Shown here: positions 55,335 to 63,856 of the stretch, in pieces | Layout of the letters: every line of letters begins with the position of its first letter | Position numbering within the stretch: position 1 is the stretch's first letter | Assembly (NCBI GenBank): GCA_947500035.1 | Contig: CANMQP010000016.1 | Span: forward strand, 171,423 to 235,422 | Source of the DNA: an uncultured Kiloniellaceae bacterium | GTDB lineage: Bacteria; Pseudomonadota; Alphaproteobacteria; Kiloniellales; Kiloniellaceae | Length of the DNA: 64,000 nucleotides | Direction: 5' to 3' | Program-made: the position numbers and the translations under genes | Notes under the pieces: model-generated | What the model saw: the letters and a program-made list of their open reading frames with translations, nothing else | What the model was told of the DNA's origin: nothing | The model's database searches: none

Positions 55335-56180
55335 ATGAAACTGCTTCGCTATGGGCCGCAAGGCGCCGAAAAGCCCGGAATGCTGGATTCCACCGGCACA
55401 ATTCGTGACCTTTCCTCGGTCGTGAGTGACGTGAACGGCGCAGCTCTGTCGCCGGACGCGCTGGCAAAGCTCGCGGCGGTCGATCCTGCGTCTCTTCCTG
55501 CCGTTGACGGGGCGACGCGGCTCGGCCCCTGTGTGGCCGACGCCGGTAAGTTCGTCGCTATTGGTTTGAACTACTCCGACCATGCGGCCGAATCCGGGTT
55601 GGAGGTGCCGCCGGAACCGGTGGTCTTCATGAAAGCGACCTCCTCGATCTGCGGTCCGAACGACAACGTCGAAATCCCGCGCGGCTCGGAAAAGACCGAC
55701 TGGGAAGTCGAGCTCGGCGTCGTCATCGGCAGCACGGCCAAGTACATCAGCGAAGCGGATGCCCTGAAGCATGTTGCGGGGTACTGCGTGATCAACGATG
55801 TTTCCGAACGTGGGTTCCAGATTGAACGCAGTGGCCAATGGGTGAAAGGCAAGTCAGCCGATACCTTCGGACCGCTCGGTCCCTGGCTTGTCACCAAGGA
55901 TGAGGTCGCAGACCCGCAGGCGCTTTCCATGTGGCTCGATGTGAACGGCGAGCGCCAACAGACCGGCAACACCAACACCATGGTCTACGGCGTTGCCCTT
56001 ATCGTGTCTTATCTCAGCCAGTTCATGACCCTTCATCCGGGGGACATCATCACCACAGGGACGCCGCCGGGTGTCGGGATGGGGCAGAAACCGCCCCGCT
56101 ACCTGAAACCCGGCGACGTCGTCTCGCTTGGGATTGAGGGTCTTGGCGATCAGCGGCAGGACGTGGTCGCTGCAGAGTGA
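55335..56180 (+). CDS. Fumarylacetoacetate hydrolase-family protein (2,4-diketo-3-deoxy acid hydrolase type)
   Basis: 281 residues, the normal length of the short FAH family. Metal ligands and catalytic residues are visible: IGLNYSDHAAE, EVELGVVIG, then GYCVINDVSERGFQ and the late TGTPPGVGMGQKPPRYLKPGD. In the non-phosphorylative L-fucose/L-rhamnose routes such an enzyme cleaves the 2,4-diketo-3-deoxy acid to pyruvate and L-lactate. Last gene before a strong terminator. Confidence 0.9.
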   Translation: MKLLRYGPQGAEKPGMLDSTGTIRDLSSVVSDVNGAALSPDALAKLAAVDPASLPAVDGATRLGPCVADAGKFVAIGLNYSDHAAESGLEVPPEPVVFMKATSSICGPNDNVEIPRGSEKTDWEVELGVVIGSTAKYISEADALKHVAGYCVINDVSERGFQIERSGQWVKGKSADTFGPLGPWLVTKDEVADPQALSMWLDVNGERQQTGNTNTMVYGVALIVSYLSQFMTLHPGDIITTGTPPGVGMGQKPPRYLKPGDVVSLGIEGLGDQRQDVVAAE

Positions 56181-56280
56181 GTCATGGTTTGCGGAACTGC
56201 GGTTTCACTTGAGCGGCCGTGTCATGATCCGGCGGTCTAAAGTTCGGACCGGATAAAATAAGTCTTCATGCTATAGTTGA

Positions 56281-56312
56281 AAAAGAGCGGTCTTCTGACC
56301 GCTCTTTTTTTA
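56281..56312 (+). terminator. Rho-independent terminator after the FAH-type gene
   Basis: AAAGAGCGGTC and GACCGCTCTTT (56282-56292, 56297-56307) form an 11-bp stem with a TTCT loop, followed by a T run ending at 56312. It closes the dehydratase operon, about 100 bp after its last stop. Confidence 0.92.
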
Positions 56313-56349
56313 TGTCTACGCATAGCAGGTGTAAGGGTTCCCGCGTAAG

Positions 56350-56510
56350 GGGAATTACCAATACTTATTTCCCGCATAATGATTATTATTACTCATATGA
56401 ATTCTATTTAAATCATCTGTAAACGAATATTAAATACAATTTAAATTTGTCATAAATTCTGTATATACTTTTATTGCCTAAAGTAAAACTGGGGATTTTA
56501 CGGGGGATAT
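56350..56510. promoter_or_regulatory. AT-rich promoter region before the GNAT-like gene
   Basis: About 160 bp of markedly AT-rich sequence, in strong contrast to its surroundings, with many TTAAAT/TATAAT-like steps. It may serve as a strong promoter with an AT-rich upstream element, or as a curved or silenced region from transferred DNA. Confidence 0.4.
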
Positions 56511-56513
56511 GGC

Positions 56514-57554
56514 ATGACGGCGTCCTTGTCACCACGCAAGCAGGGTTTGTACATCATTGCCGGTTTTCGGGAGTCTGATGCCGGCGCGATTGTTCAGCTT
56601 TTCAGAGAAGCCTACGGCGACAACTACCTTAAAGCTTCGATCTACGACCCGGAGACCTTCATTGCTGGAAACCGAAGCCAGCAGTTGATCTCTGTCGTTG
56701 CCCGAACCGCGAGTGGTGAGGTCGTGGGGCACGTCGGGTTGTCCCGCTGTGCGCCTTCACCGAGGGTTCTTGAGATCGGTCAGGCCGTGGTCAGCGGCAA
56801 TCACCGCTCCAGCGGCCTGCTGGCCGCCATGATGTCCATTGCCATCGAGCACGCCCGTGGCGCGCTTGAATGTGAACTGCTGTTCGGAGCGGCGGTTTGT
56901 AATCATGCCTATTCGCAAAAGGCCTGCCTCTCTCTAGGGCTGACGGAGATTGGCTACGAGATGGATTACCTGCCAGAGCGCATGTTTGTTGCGGCCCATG
57001 GTCCGATCGGCCGCGTGGCGACGCTGAATTATGCCCGAAGCTTTGCGCCGGACAACGACACAGAAGTCTATCTGCCGGCGTGTTATGCCGGGAACGTGCG
57101 TGATGTTGTCGAGCATCTGGGCGACCGCCGCCGCTATCACGAGGCGGACGCAAGTGCCCGGCCGGGCGGGGAGAGCGAACTGACGGTTGGTGATATGCCG
57201 GATTGCGACGTTGTCGCGATCAACCTGACGCATGCAGGGGCGGAGTTCGAAACCCGATTGCTGTCGCTGGAGCAAGAGGCACGTTCGAACGGCCGCGCAA
57301 TGATCAAGGTTGCGGTTAACCTCGGCCAACCGGAAGTGGCGCAGGTGGTCAAGGTCCTTCGGTCGCGCGAATACTTCTGCGGCTGTGTTCTGCCCAGATG
57401 GTTCGGCAGCGACGCCTTGCTGATGATCAAGACTTTCGGCGCCCCAAACTTCGCAGGGCTTAAGATCAAGTCCGAACGCTCGTATGATCTGCGTGATCAG
57501 GTGGAACAGGATTACCTTTCAGTCGTAGCGGCTCGAAAGGCTGTCGCGGCGTAA
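56514..57554 (+). CDS. GNAT N-acetyltransferase-like protein with extra C-terminal domain
   Basis: 346 residues. The first 170 contain a GNAT-like core: VVGHVGLSRCAPSPRVLEIGQAVVSGNHRSSGLLAAMMSIAIEHA with the acetyl-CoA loop near NHRSSG, then CNHAYSQKACLSLGLTEIG. The remaining 175 residues (CDVVAINLTHAGAEFETRLLSLEQEA...) are not identified. Single gene behind an AT-rich leader. The substrate is unknown. Confidence 0.7.
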   Translation: MTASLSPRKQGLYIIAGFRESDAGAIVQLFREAYGDNYLKASIYDPETFIAGNRSQQLISVVARTASGEVVGHVGLSRCAPSPRVLEIGQAVVSGNHRSSGLLAAMMSIAIEHARGALECELLFGAAVCNHAYSQKACLSLGLTEIGYEMDYLPERMFVAAHGPIGRVATLNYARSFAPDNDTEVYLPACYAGNVRDVVEHLGDRRRYHEADASARPGGESELTVGDMPDCDVVAINLTHAGAEFETRLLSLEQEARSNGRAMIKVAVNLGQPEVAQVVKVLRSREYFCGCVLPRWFGSDALLMIKTFGAPNFAGLKIKSERSYDLRDQVEQDYLSVVAARKAVAA

Positions 57555-57593
57555 CGGAGCCTCGAAGACGCGCGCCGGGGAGCGCAAGCAGCC

Positions 57594-58088
57594 TTACTCC
57601 CAGACCGGCTCGATGTCATTCCGCCAAAGGCCGCGCCGTTCGGCACGGGCTTTTGTCTCTTCTTCGAGATAGCGTTCCGCACCTGCTGCATTTGTGAGGG
57701 CCCAGCCTTGCTCGACAAGCCAGGCGTTGAGTTCCGGACCACCGACACCGCCGAGATAGCAAAGTCCCAGAAAAGTTCCGTTTGCGGTACGGCCCCGGTC
57801 AAGACACGTGATCCAGTGATTGCCCACCCGGTTCAGGGTGGCCCAGCGCGCGTCGCGACCACAGCTCCAGGGTGTTCGGCTCTCTGTACAGCTTTGGTCG
57901 CCGCCGGGGGCCCGAAGCCCTTCCAGCTGAACAAGCGTACCGCCGATTTCAATAATGGCCGGACTGAAAACCTGAGACTGCTTACCCTCGACCTTGGCAT
58001 TTGCGCCGGCCGTGCCGAAAAACGCAATGAGCCCGGCCAGACAGGTAAGAGGAAAGAGAAGGAGCGGGAATCGCACTTTGGTTTTCAT
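57594..58088 (-). CDS. Secreted SNase-like (thermonuclease-fold) protein, probably not catalytic
   Basis: 164 residues from ATG 58088; the longer frame runs into the inverted-repeat element. Signal peptide of about 26 residues. The fold is suggested by IIEIGGTLVQLEGLRAP and the C-terminal LNAWLVEQGWALTNAAGAERYLEEETKARAERRGLWRNDI, typical of thermonuclease-like proteins. The acidic residues of the active site (DGDT) and conserved Arg/Glu positions are not seen, so a nuclease activity is doubtful. Four Cys residues suggest disulfides. Confidence 0.7.
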   Translation of the reverse strand: MKTKVRFPLLLFPLTCLAGLIAFFGTAGANAKVEGKQSQVFSPAIIEIGGTLVQLEGLRAPGGDQSCTESRTPWSCGRDARWATLNRVGNHWITCLDRGRTANGTFLGLCYLGGVGGPELNAWLVEQGWALTNAAGAERYLEEETKARAERRGLWRNDIEPVWE

Positions 58089-58126
58089 GAGTGCAAGTGT
58101 GGCACGAATCCCGGTCTGAGATACAG

Positions 58127-58395
58127 CTAGTGTTGTGGAACTGAAATTCGTGTCATTTATGACGTCTTTGCAAGTTACACGGTTAGGCGTGAGGGCTGCA
58201 GTGATGTGGAGCATCACAAGGCGCTTGCAACGACGCCGTGGGACTTGCAAAGGCGCCGGAAAGGTCGCTTTTGCGGTTCTCTGAAGGGCGTCATCGCCGC
58301 TCGCCGATGCTTCTGCATCGCCAGCGCGACGCTTCCTGCTCAGAGAGCCGCAAAAGCGATCATAAGTGATACGAATTTCAGTTCCACCACACTAG
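58127..58395. mobile_element. CTAG-bounded inverted-repeat element 1 (MITE-like)
   Basis: Two 36-base arms, 58127-58162 and 58360-58395, match in inverted orientation at 33 of 36 positions. A second inner pair, 58265-58284 and 58340-58359, is also inverted (19 of 20). Both outer ends are CTAG, the target sequence favoured by IS5-type elements. No coding frame lies within. It shares its right CTAG with the next element. Confidence 0.7.
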
Positions 58396-58573
58396 GTTGG
58401 GAACTCATAATCTTATCGCCTGGGGACCACGTCCCGGATGGGTCGTATTTTGCCTGGTTTTAGGGGCGTCGAGCCCTCTCACCGGGCCTACAGGCCCGCT
58501 TTCGAGACCTCTCCTGCCTAAAACCCGGCAAAATACGATCAAGACCATCAAAGAATATGAGTCCTCAACCTAG
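58392..58573. mobile_element. CTAG-bounded inverted-repeat element 2 (MITE-like)
   Basis: Outer arms 58392-58414 and 58551-58573 match in inverted orientation at 20 of 23 positions, and inner arms 58444-58464 and 58517-58537 at 20 of 21. The centre holds a GGGCCT/AGGCCC hairpin. It starts at the CTAG that ends element 1, and its terminal CTAG contains the stop codon of the PilZ gene. No coding frame lies within. Confidence 0.7.
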
Positions 58574-58935
58574 ACTTCTTTAAGGTTGCGAACGACGTTT
58601 GTCGCGTCCAGGCACTCCTCGGGCAGCAGGCCGTCGAGGACGTTGGCGACGTCTCTGGGGTCGTCGGTAAACCTCAATCCCCAGACGCCATCCTCCTGCC
58701 ACACGACTTCGACATCAAGGTCGGTCGAACGGGCGAGGCGCAACTTGACGACCTCCTTGCCCTCAGGCGCACCGTCGAGGCAGACACGCGCGCCCGTAAT
58801 GGAGAGGTCGATGACCGCGCAATCGAGCGTCTCGATTTCATTGATGAGGCAGCCGGACAAAACGACCTGGGCCCGTTTGTACTGGCGCTGCTCAGCCACG
58901 TCTTGGGAATGAACTGTGGTTTTCATGACGTTCAT
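58570..58935 (-). CDS. PilZ-domain protein
   Basis: 121 residues from ATG 58935 (ATG 58926 is nearly equal in merit; the longer upstream frame has no support). The PilZ pattern is seen in RQYKRAQVVLSGCL and DLSITGARVCLDG, the positions that bind cyclic di-GMP (RxxxR and D/NxSxxG; the first is one residue short). It ends RNLKEV and its stop codon TAG is the outer base triplet of the inverted-repeat element 2. Probably a c-di-GMP-responsive protein of unknown target. Confidence 0.75.
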   Translation of the reverse strand: MNVMKTTVHSQDVAEQRQYKRAQVVLSGCLINEIETLDCAVIDLSITGARVCLDGAPEGKEVVKLRLARSTDLDVEVVWQEDGVWGLRFTDDPRDVANVLDGLLPEECLDATNVVRNLKEV

Positions 58936-59154
58936 CACTTCTTCGCCGTAGAAACTCGTTGCGGCGCGCAAGGCTCCGACCCCAAACCCTTGCCACTCGG
59001 AGACCGCTCGCCATAGCCCCGCAGGCCCGCGATACATCCAGAGTTGCCGATAGCCCGAAGTGTGCCCCAGCTTGATTAAGAAAGGATCAAAGAATCAACC
59101 AGATCACCAAATTTCCTCAAAGGGAACGCCCGCTTCGATCTATGCACGCACAGG

Positions 59155-59631
59155 TTACCTTTGGTCTTGCGATGTTCGGCCACAGTCAACCGCGGGCGTG
59201 TCTTTTGCCGAGGAGAGGGCTATTGCAGTATGGCTCCGGACCACACCTTCAATAGTTTTAATTTTATCAGTAATTGTGCGTTCCAGAGCTAAAGCATTAC
59301 TTGCACGAATTTTCAGGAGATAGTCGAAGTCGCCGGTCACATGGTGGCATTCCTGAACTTCAGGAAGTTTGACGACCTTGTCGAGGAAGCCGTCGACTGT
59401 CTTTGGATGACTCAATGTAATCTGAACGAAGGCGCAAATGTCGAGCCCGAGGGCGATGGGATCCAGGATGGCAACCTGGGCTTTGATGATGCCGCGTGCC
59501 TGCAGCCTTTTCAGGCGGTCATGAACTGTCGATGCGGAGAGGCCGCATTTCTTCGCCAGTTCAGCGTAGGACTGTCTGCAATCATCCTGGATCAGGGCCA
59601 GAAGTGTGCGGTCAGATTGATCAACTTCCAT
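59155..59631 (-). CDS. Lrp/AsnC-family transcriptional regulator
   Basis: 158 residues, the standard length. The N-terminal HTH reads SYAELAKKCGLSASTVHDRLKRLQARGII, followed by the RAM/Lrp ligand domain (CAFVQITLSHP, CHHVTGDFDYLLKIRA). Divergent from the LysE-family exporter gene with a symmetric four-half-site region between, typical for a regulator that senses an amino acid and switches on its export. Confidence 0.93.
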   Translation of the reverse strand: MEVDQSDRTLLALIQDDCRQSYAELAKKCGLSASTVHDRLKRLQARGIIKAQVAILDPIALGLDICAFVQITLSHPKTVDGFLDKVVKLPEVQECHHVTGDFDYLLKIRASNALALERTITDKIKTIEGVVRSHTAIALSSAKDTPAVDCGRTSQDQR

Positions 59632-59640
59632 GAAGATAAT

Positions 59641-59692
59641 AATCCGTGATTTATCCGAATAAAGGTGATAATTTCCGGATACTATACGGATA
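59641..59692. promoter_or_regulatory. Symmetric four-half-site Lrp operator
   Basis: AATCCG (59641-59646), TATCCG (59652-59657), CGGATA (59676-59681) and CGGATA (59687-59692) are arranged with exact dyad symmetry about 59666.5, each pair stepped by 11 bases, one helical turn. The region lies between the divergent Lrp and LysE starts, 10-15 bp from each. Confidence 0.7.
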
Positions 59693-59706
59693 TATGGCTA
59701 ATTTCA

Positions 59707-60342
59707 ATGATTCTGTTGTTTTTGCAAGGCTTATTGTTAGGTTTGTCGGTTGCCGCTCCGGTCGGCCCGATTGGTGTGCTTTGCATCCGGCGCAGCTTGA
59801 GCCAGGGCATGGGGGTGGGTTTTGCATCCGGTCTTGGGGCCGCTGTTGCTGATGCTTTTTACGGGGCCGTTGCTGCCTTTGGCCTCACGGCGATATCGAG
59901 CTTTCTGATCGAGATAGAGAGTGCGCTGCTCCTGGGGGGCGGACTGTTTCTTCTCTGGCTCGGCGTGAAGACTTTTCGTGCGGTTCCGGCACCACTGGGA
60001 TCGGTCGGACAAAATGGCGGCGCTGCCAGTGCCTTCCTCTCCTGCGTCGTTTTAACGCTTGCCAATCCCGCGACGATTTTTTCGTTCGTGGCTCTTTTTT
60101 CGGGACTTGGTTTCGCCGGTTCAAGTACGGCACAGACCCATGGCTATGGCGGGGCTGTCACCCTTGTGGCGGGTGTTTTTTTGGGTTCGGCACTCTGGTG
60201 GCTGGGCCTGAGCGGCAGTGTCGGTTTGTTCCGGAACCGGATGACGTCACACGCGCTGAAGCGGATTAATCAGCTGTCGGGCAGCATTCTGACAGTCTTT
60301 GGCCTTGCCGCCCTGGTGAGGCTCGTCTGGCCTGAAAGCTGA
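59707..60342 (+). CDS. LysE-family amino acid exporter
   Basis: 211 residues from ATG 59707; the longer frame starts inside the operator. Six hydrophobic segments and the LysE signature LLLGLSVAAPVGPIGVLCIRRSLSQG at residues 8-33. It exports an amino acid. The divergent Lrp gene and the operator point to control by the exported amino acid, as with LysG/LysE-type pairs. Confidence 0.9.
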   Translation: MILLFLQGLLLGLSVAAPVGPIGVLCIRRSLSQGMGVGFASGLGAAVADAFYGAVAAFGLTAISSFLIEIESALLLGGGLFLLWLGVKTFRAVPAPLGSVGQNGGAASAFLSCVVLTLANPATIFSFVALFSGLGFAGSSTAQTHGYGGAVTLVAGVFLGSALWWLGLSGSVGLFRNRMTSHALKRINQLSGSILTVFGLAALVRLVWPES

Positions 60343-60351
60343 TATTATCCG

Positions 60352-61839
60352 CTATGAGCGGACCCGCCGGACGGCATCCAGCCAACCGGCGTAGCGGCTC
60401 TCGCGCTCGTCGACGGACATGCGGGGTTCGAAACGGCCGGTGCTTTGCCATGTCTCGGCGATGCCCTCGGGGCCTTTGAAAACACCGCTCTTGAGGCCGG
60501 CCAGGCTCGCGGCGCCCAAGGCCGTGGTTTCCGCCACCACGGGACGCTCGACGGCCACGCCCAGAATATCGGCCAGCATCTGCAGCATCCAGTTGTTGGC
60601 GACCATGCCGCCGTCAACCCGCAGGGTTTCCAGTCCGCTGGCACCGTCCGCTTCCATGGCCTTCAGCAGATCTCGGGTCTGATAGCAGACAGCCTCGAGG
60701 GTGGCGCGGGCAATCTCCGCCGGCCCCGTTGCGCGGGTCAGGCCGAAGACGGCGCCGCGCGCGTCGGCGTCCCAATAGGGTGCGCCCAAACCAGTGAAGG
60801 CCGGAACCACGTATATCTCCTGCGTGGCATCCGCGGACTTGGCCAGTCCTTCGGTCTCAGCGGCCGAGGAGATGATCTTCAGGCCGTCGCGCAGCCACTG
60901 CACCGCGGCGCCCGCCACGAAAATGCTGCCTTCCAGGGCATAAGTCGTTTTGCCGTCGATCCGGTAGGCGACGGTGGTCAGCAGCCGATTTGTCGATTTC
61001 AAGGCGTTTTCGCCGGTGTTCATGAGGGCGAAGCAGCCGGTGCCATAGGTCGACTTCATCATACCTGCGTCAAAGCAGGCCTGACCGACGGTGGCGGCCT
61101 GCTGGTCGCCCGCGATGCCCAGGATCGGGATCGGCGTGCCGAAGAGATTTGCGTCCGTCGCGCCAAACTCGGCATTGCTGTCATACACTTCGGGCAAAAG
61201 AGAGGCCGGAACTCCGAAGAGAGCGAGAAGATCTTCGTCCCAGGCCTGCCGGTGGATATCGAACAGCATGGTCCGGGCAGCATTTGTGGCATCGGTCGCA
61301 TGGACCTTGCCGCCGGTCAGTCGCCAAAGAAGGAAACAATCGATGGTTCCAAAGGCCAGTTCGCCACGTTCGGCCCGGGCGCGCAGCCCTTCCACGTTCT
61401 CCAGCAGCCAGGCGATCTTCGTGGCCGAGAAATAAGAGTCGATCAGAAGGCCGGTGCGCGCCTGGACCATCGGTTCATGGCCTTCCTTCTTGAGACGGTC
61501 ACAGAGCGGGGCGGAGCGCCGGTCCTGCCAGACGATCGCTTTGTGCACGGCTTCTCCGGTCTTACGATCCCAGATCACCGTTGTCTCGCGCTGGTTGGTA
61601 ATGCCCAGGGCCGCGATGTCGGTGGCGGCCACTCTGGCATTGGAGAGCGCGCCTTTGACCACGCCGACGGTGTCGCGCCAGATATCCTCGACATCGTGCT
61701 CGACCCATCCGGACTGGGGGAAGTGCTGCGGCAGTTCCTGCTGGGCCTGACCCATTGGCCGGCCCGCGTCATCGAAAATCAATGCCCGGCTGCTGGTCGT
61801 GCCCTGATCGATGGCAAGCAGTGATCGCGCTGAAGACAT
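60352..61839 (-). CDS. glpK: Glycerol kinase
   Basis: 495 residues from ATG 61839 with GGGAGAAAG upstream; the longer frame has no such site. FGGY kinase: [14 protein letters not shown] at the start, [27 protein letters not shown], the [12 protein letters not shown] and [18 protein letters not shown] motifs, and the C-terminal [14 protein letters not shown]. It phosphorylates glycerol to sn-glycerol 3-phosphate. No glpF or glpD is adjacent. It is convergent with the LysE gene with a 9-bp gap. Confidence 0.96.
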   Translation of the reverse strand: MSSARSLLAIDQGTTSSRALIFDDAGRPMGQAQQELPQHFPQSGWVEHDVEDIWRDTVGVVKGALSNARVAATDIAALGITNQRETTVIWDRKTGEAVHKAIVWQDRRSAPLCDRLKKEGHEPMVQARTGLLIDSYFSATKIAWLLENVEGLRARAERGELAFGTIDCFLLWRLTGGKVHATDATNAARTMLFDIHRQAWDEDLLALFGVPASLLPEVYDSNAEFGATDANLFGTPIPILGIAGDQQAATVGQACFDAGMMKSTYGTGCFALMNTGENALKSTNRLLTTVAYRIDGKTTYALEGSIFVAGAAVQWLRDGLKIISSAAETEGLAKSADATQEIYVVPAFTGLGAPYWDADARGAVFGLTRATGPAEIARATLEAVCYQTRDLLKAMEADGASGLETLRVDGGMVANNWMLQMLADILGVAVERPVVAETTALGAASLAGLKSGVFKGPEGIAETWQSTGRFEPRMSVDERESRYAGWLDAVRRVRS

Positions 61840-62133
61840 GGCGTCTTTCTCCCTGGTCTGCCGCCGCCGGAAATTAGCTCTAACCGGTCTTTGCGGCTTA
61901 AATCTCGAAACGAGCCCGGAATATAGAGCAGGAACCTTCTCGACGGAAAGAGCCAAGAAAAGACCCCGTGCAAGACCTGCCGCAGCGGCAAGCGCGCCGC
62001 CCACCTGAGTCATTCCACATGACGGAAAGTCTTCTGCTTGTGAATCCCCGGGGCTTGGCAATAATTGCGCCGTAATCCCTCGTGCTCCAGCCAGCAGAAA
62101 CGAGGGACTTCTGTCCAGTAAGGAGAAAACTCA

Positions 62134-63359
62134 GTGCCTCAAATCAACGCCGATCGCCTGCTTGCCGACCTCAGGCATCTTCGTTCCATCGGTGCGGTCG
62201 ATAACGGCGTGGTCCGGCCCGCGCTCTCCGAAAAGGACATGGAAGCGCGGCATTGGCTTAAGGCACGCTATGAGGCGGCCGGCCTCGACGCCACCATTGA
62301 TGGTGTCGGCAATGTCCTGGGCCGCTCACCCAATCCCGGCAAGGCGCTTCTGATCGGATCGCATTCCGATACCCAGCCCACCGGCGGCTGGCTGGATGGG
62401 GCCATGGGGGTGATCTACGGTCTGGAAGTCGCCCGTGCGCTGCGCGAGGACCCCGATACCGCGCAGCTGGCGGTCGATGCCGTCTCTCTTCAGGACGAGG
62501 AGTCGCGGTTTTTCGGCTGCATGGGCAGCCGCTCGCTCTGTGGTTTCTTCACGCCCGAGATGGAGGCCGGCGCGCGGGACAAGGACGGTGTTCTGCTTGC
62601 CGACGCGCTTAAGGACGCCGGATTGAAGGATGCGCCGCGCATCAGGTTGGATCGTAAGCGTTATCTGGGTTTCCTTGAAGCGCATATCGAGCAGGGACCG
62701 CATCTGGAAGAAGAGGGCAATGCCATTGGCGTTGTGACCTCGATCGTCGGCCTGGGCGGCTTGCAGATCACCTTCGAGGGCCAGCAAAATCATGCGCCGG
62801 CACGACCATGATGTCGATCCGCAAGGATGCCTCGGCGGCGCTTTACGCCCTGGCCAATGCGATTAATGAGGAATTCCCGAAGGTCGCGGGACCGCGCTCG
62901 GTCTGGACCATGGGCCGCGCCGTGATCAAGCCGGGGGCGGCATCGATCGTTCCGGGTTATGCGGAGTTGGACCTGCAATACCGGGACGCCACGACGGAGG
63001 TGTTGGATGCCTTCGAGGAGACCGTGGCGCGGTTGATTGGGGAGATCAATGCACGCGGTGGCGCAAAAGTCACCGCCGAGCCTGCGCGCGAGCGCGTAGC
63101 GCCGGCACATATGGACGAGGGCTTTCGCAAGCACCTGGCTGTCGCCGCTGAAAAGCATGCGCCGGGAAAATGGACCGAAATGCCGAGCGGCGCTTTCCAT
63201 GATGCGGGCGTGATTGCGGACTTCATGCCCTGCGCCATGCTCTTTATTCCTTCCATCGGAGGTATCAGTCATGACTTTGCGGAAGACAGTCATGACCAGG
63301 ATATCGCGCGCGGCTGTCAGGTCCTCGCGGACGCTGCGGCTTCAATCCTCTCCGCGTGA
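62134..63359 (+). pseudogene. M20 amidase/carbamoylase (AllC/HyuC-like) split by a 2-bp frameshift
   Basis: Two adjacent frames form one protein of about 408 residues. The first, from GTG 62134 (AAGGAG upstream), ends QQNHAPARP and a stop; the second begins MMSIRKDAS. The family motif NHAGTT would be read if one GC of the GCGC at 62794-62797 were absent. Zinc ligands GSHSDT, LDGAMG, DEESRFF and AHIEQGPHLEE lie in the first part; the C-terminal PSGAFHDAG and GGISHDFAED in the second. A duplication of GC explains the break; a sequencing error cannot be excluded. Confidence 0.8.
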
Positions 63360-63383
63360 TCGGCACTTAGAAAGTCCGAGTGG

Positions 63384-63830
63384 ATGCGAAAACGTCCTTC
63401 AGCGCGGCTCTTGGTCTTAGATCCTCAGAACCGGATTCTGCTGTTCCATTTCCAGTTCGATGAAGGCCCCTTGGCCGGAAAGCGGTATTGGGCGACACCG
63501 GGTGGCGCGCTCGAACCAGGCGAGAGTTATCGGGAGGCGGCGCGGCGCGAACTTTATGAAGAGGCCGGTATCGCTATAGACGTCGGTGAGGAGGTTGCTC
63601 GGAGAGATGTAATTTTTGAAACACCGTCAGGTGACAGTGTGATGGCCGATGAGCGTTATTTCCTGGTGCGCGTCTCCGACAGGCGTGTCGATGAGAGTGG
63701 GCAAGGCGCCGCAGAGTCGCAGTGCATGCGGGCTCACAAATGGTGGTCCCTGGAAGACATCAGGGAAACCTCCGAAGTCGTGTTCCCGGAAGAGCTTGAG
63801 GCTCTTCTGATGCAGTTGAGCGTCAAATGA
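63384..63830 (+). CDS. Nudix hydrolase
   Basis: 148 residues. The Nudix box is complete: GGALEPGESYREAARRELYE followed by EAGI, fitting G-x5-E-x7-REUxEExGU. It cleaves nucleoside diphosphate derivatives; the specific substrate is not evident. The start ATG lies 24 bp after the broken amidase gene on the same strand, so both may have been in one transcript. Confidence 0.9.
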   Translation: MRKRPSARLLVLDPQNRILLFHFQFDEGPLAGKRYWATPGGALEPGESYREAARRELYEEAGIAIDVGEEVARRDVIFETPSGDSVMADERYFLVRVSDRRVDESGQGAAESQCMRAHKWWSLEDIRETSEVVFPEELEALLMQLSVK

Positions 63831-63856
63831 CGACAGGCACTTGAGGCCGGTTCGCA

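Noticed and set aside
60445..61824. 459-codon frame antisense to glpK.
   Set aside because: Glycine/arginine-rich antisense shadow; glpK is complete on the other strand.
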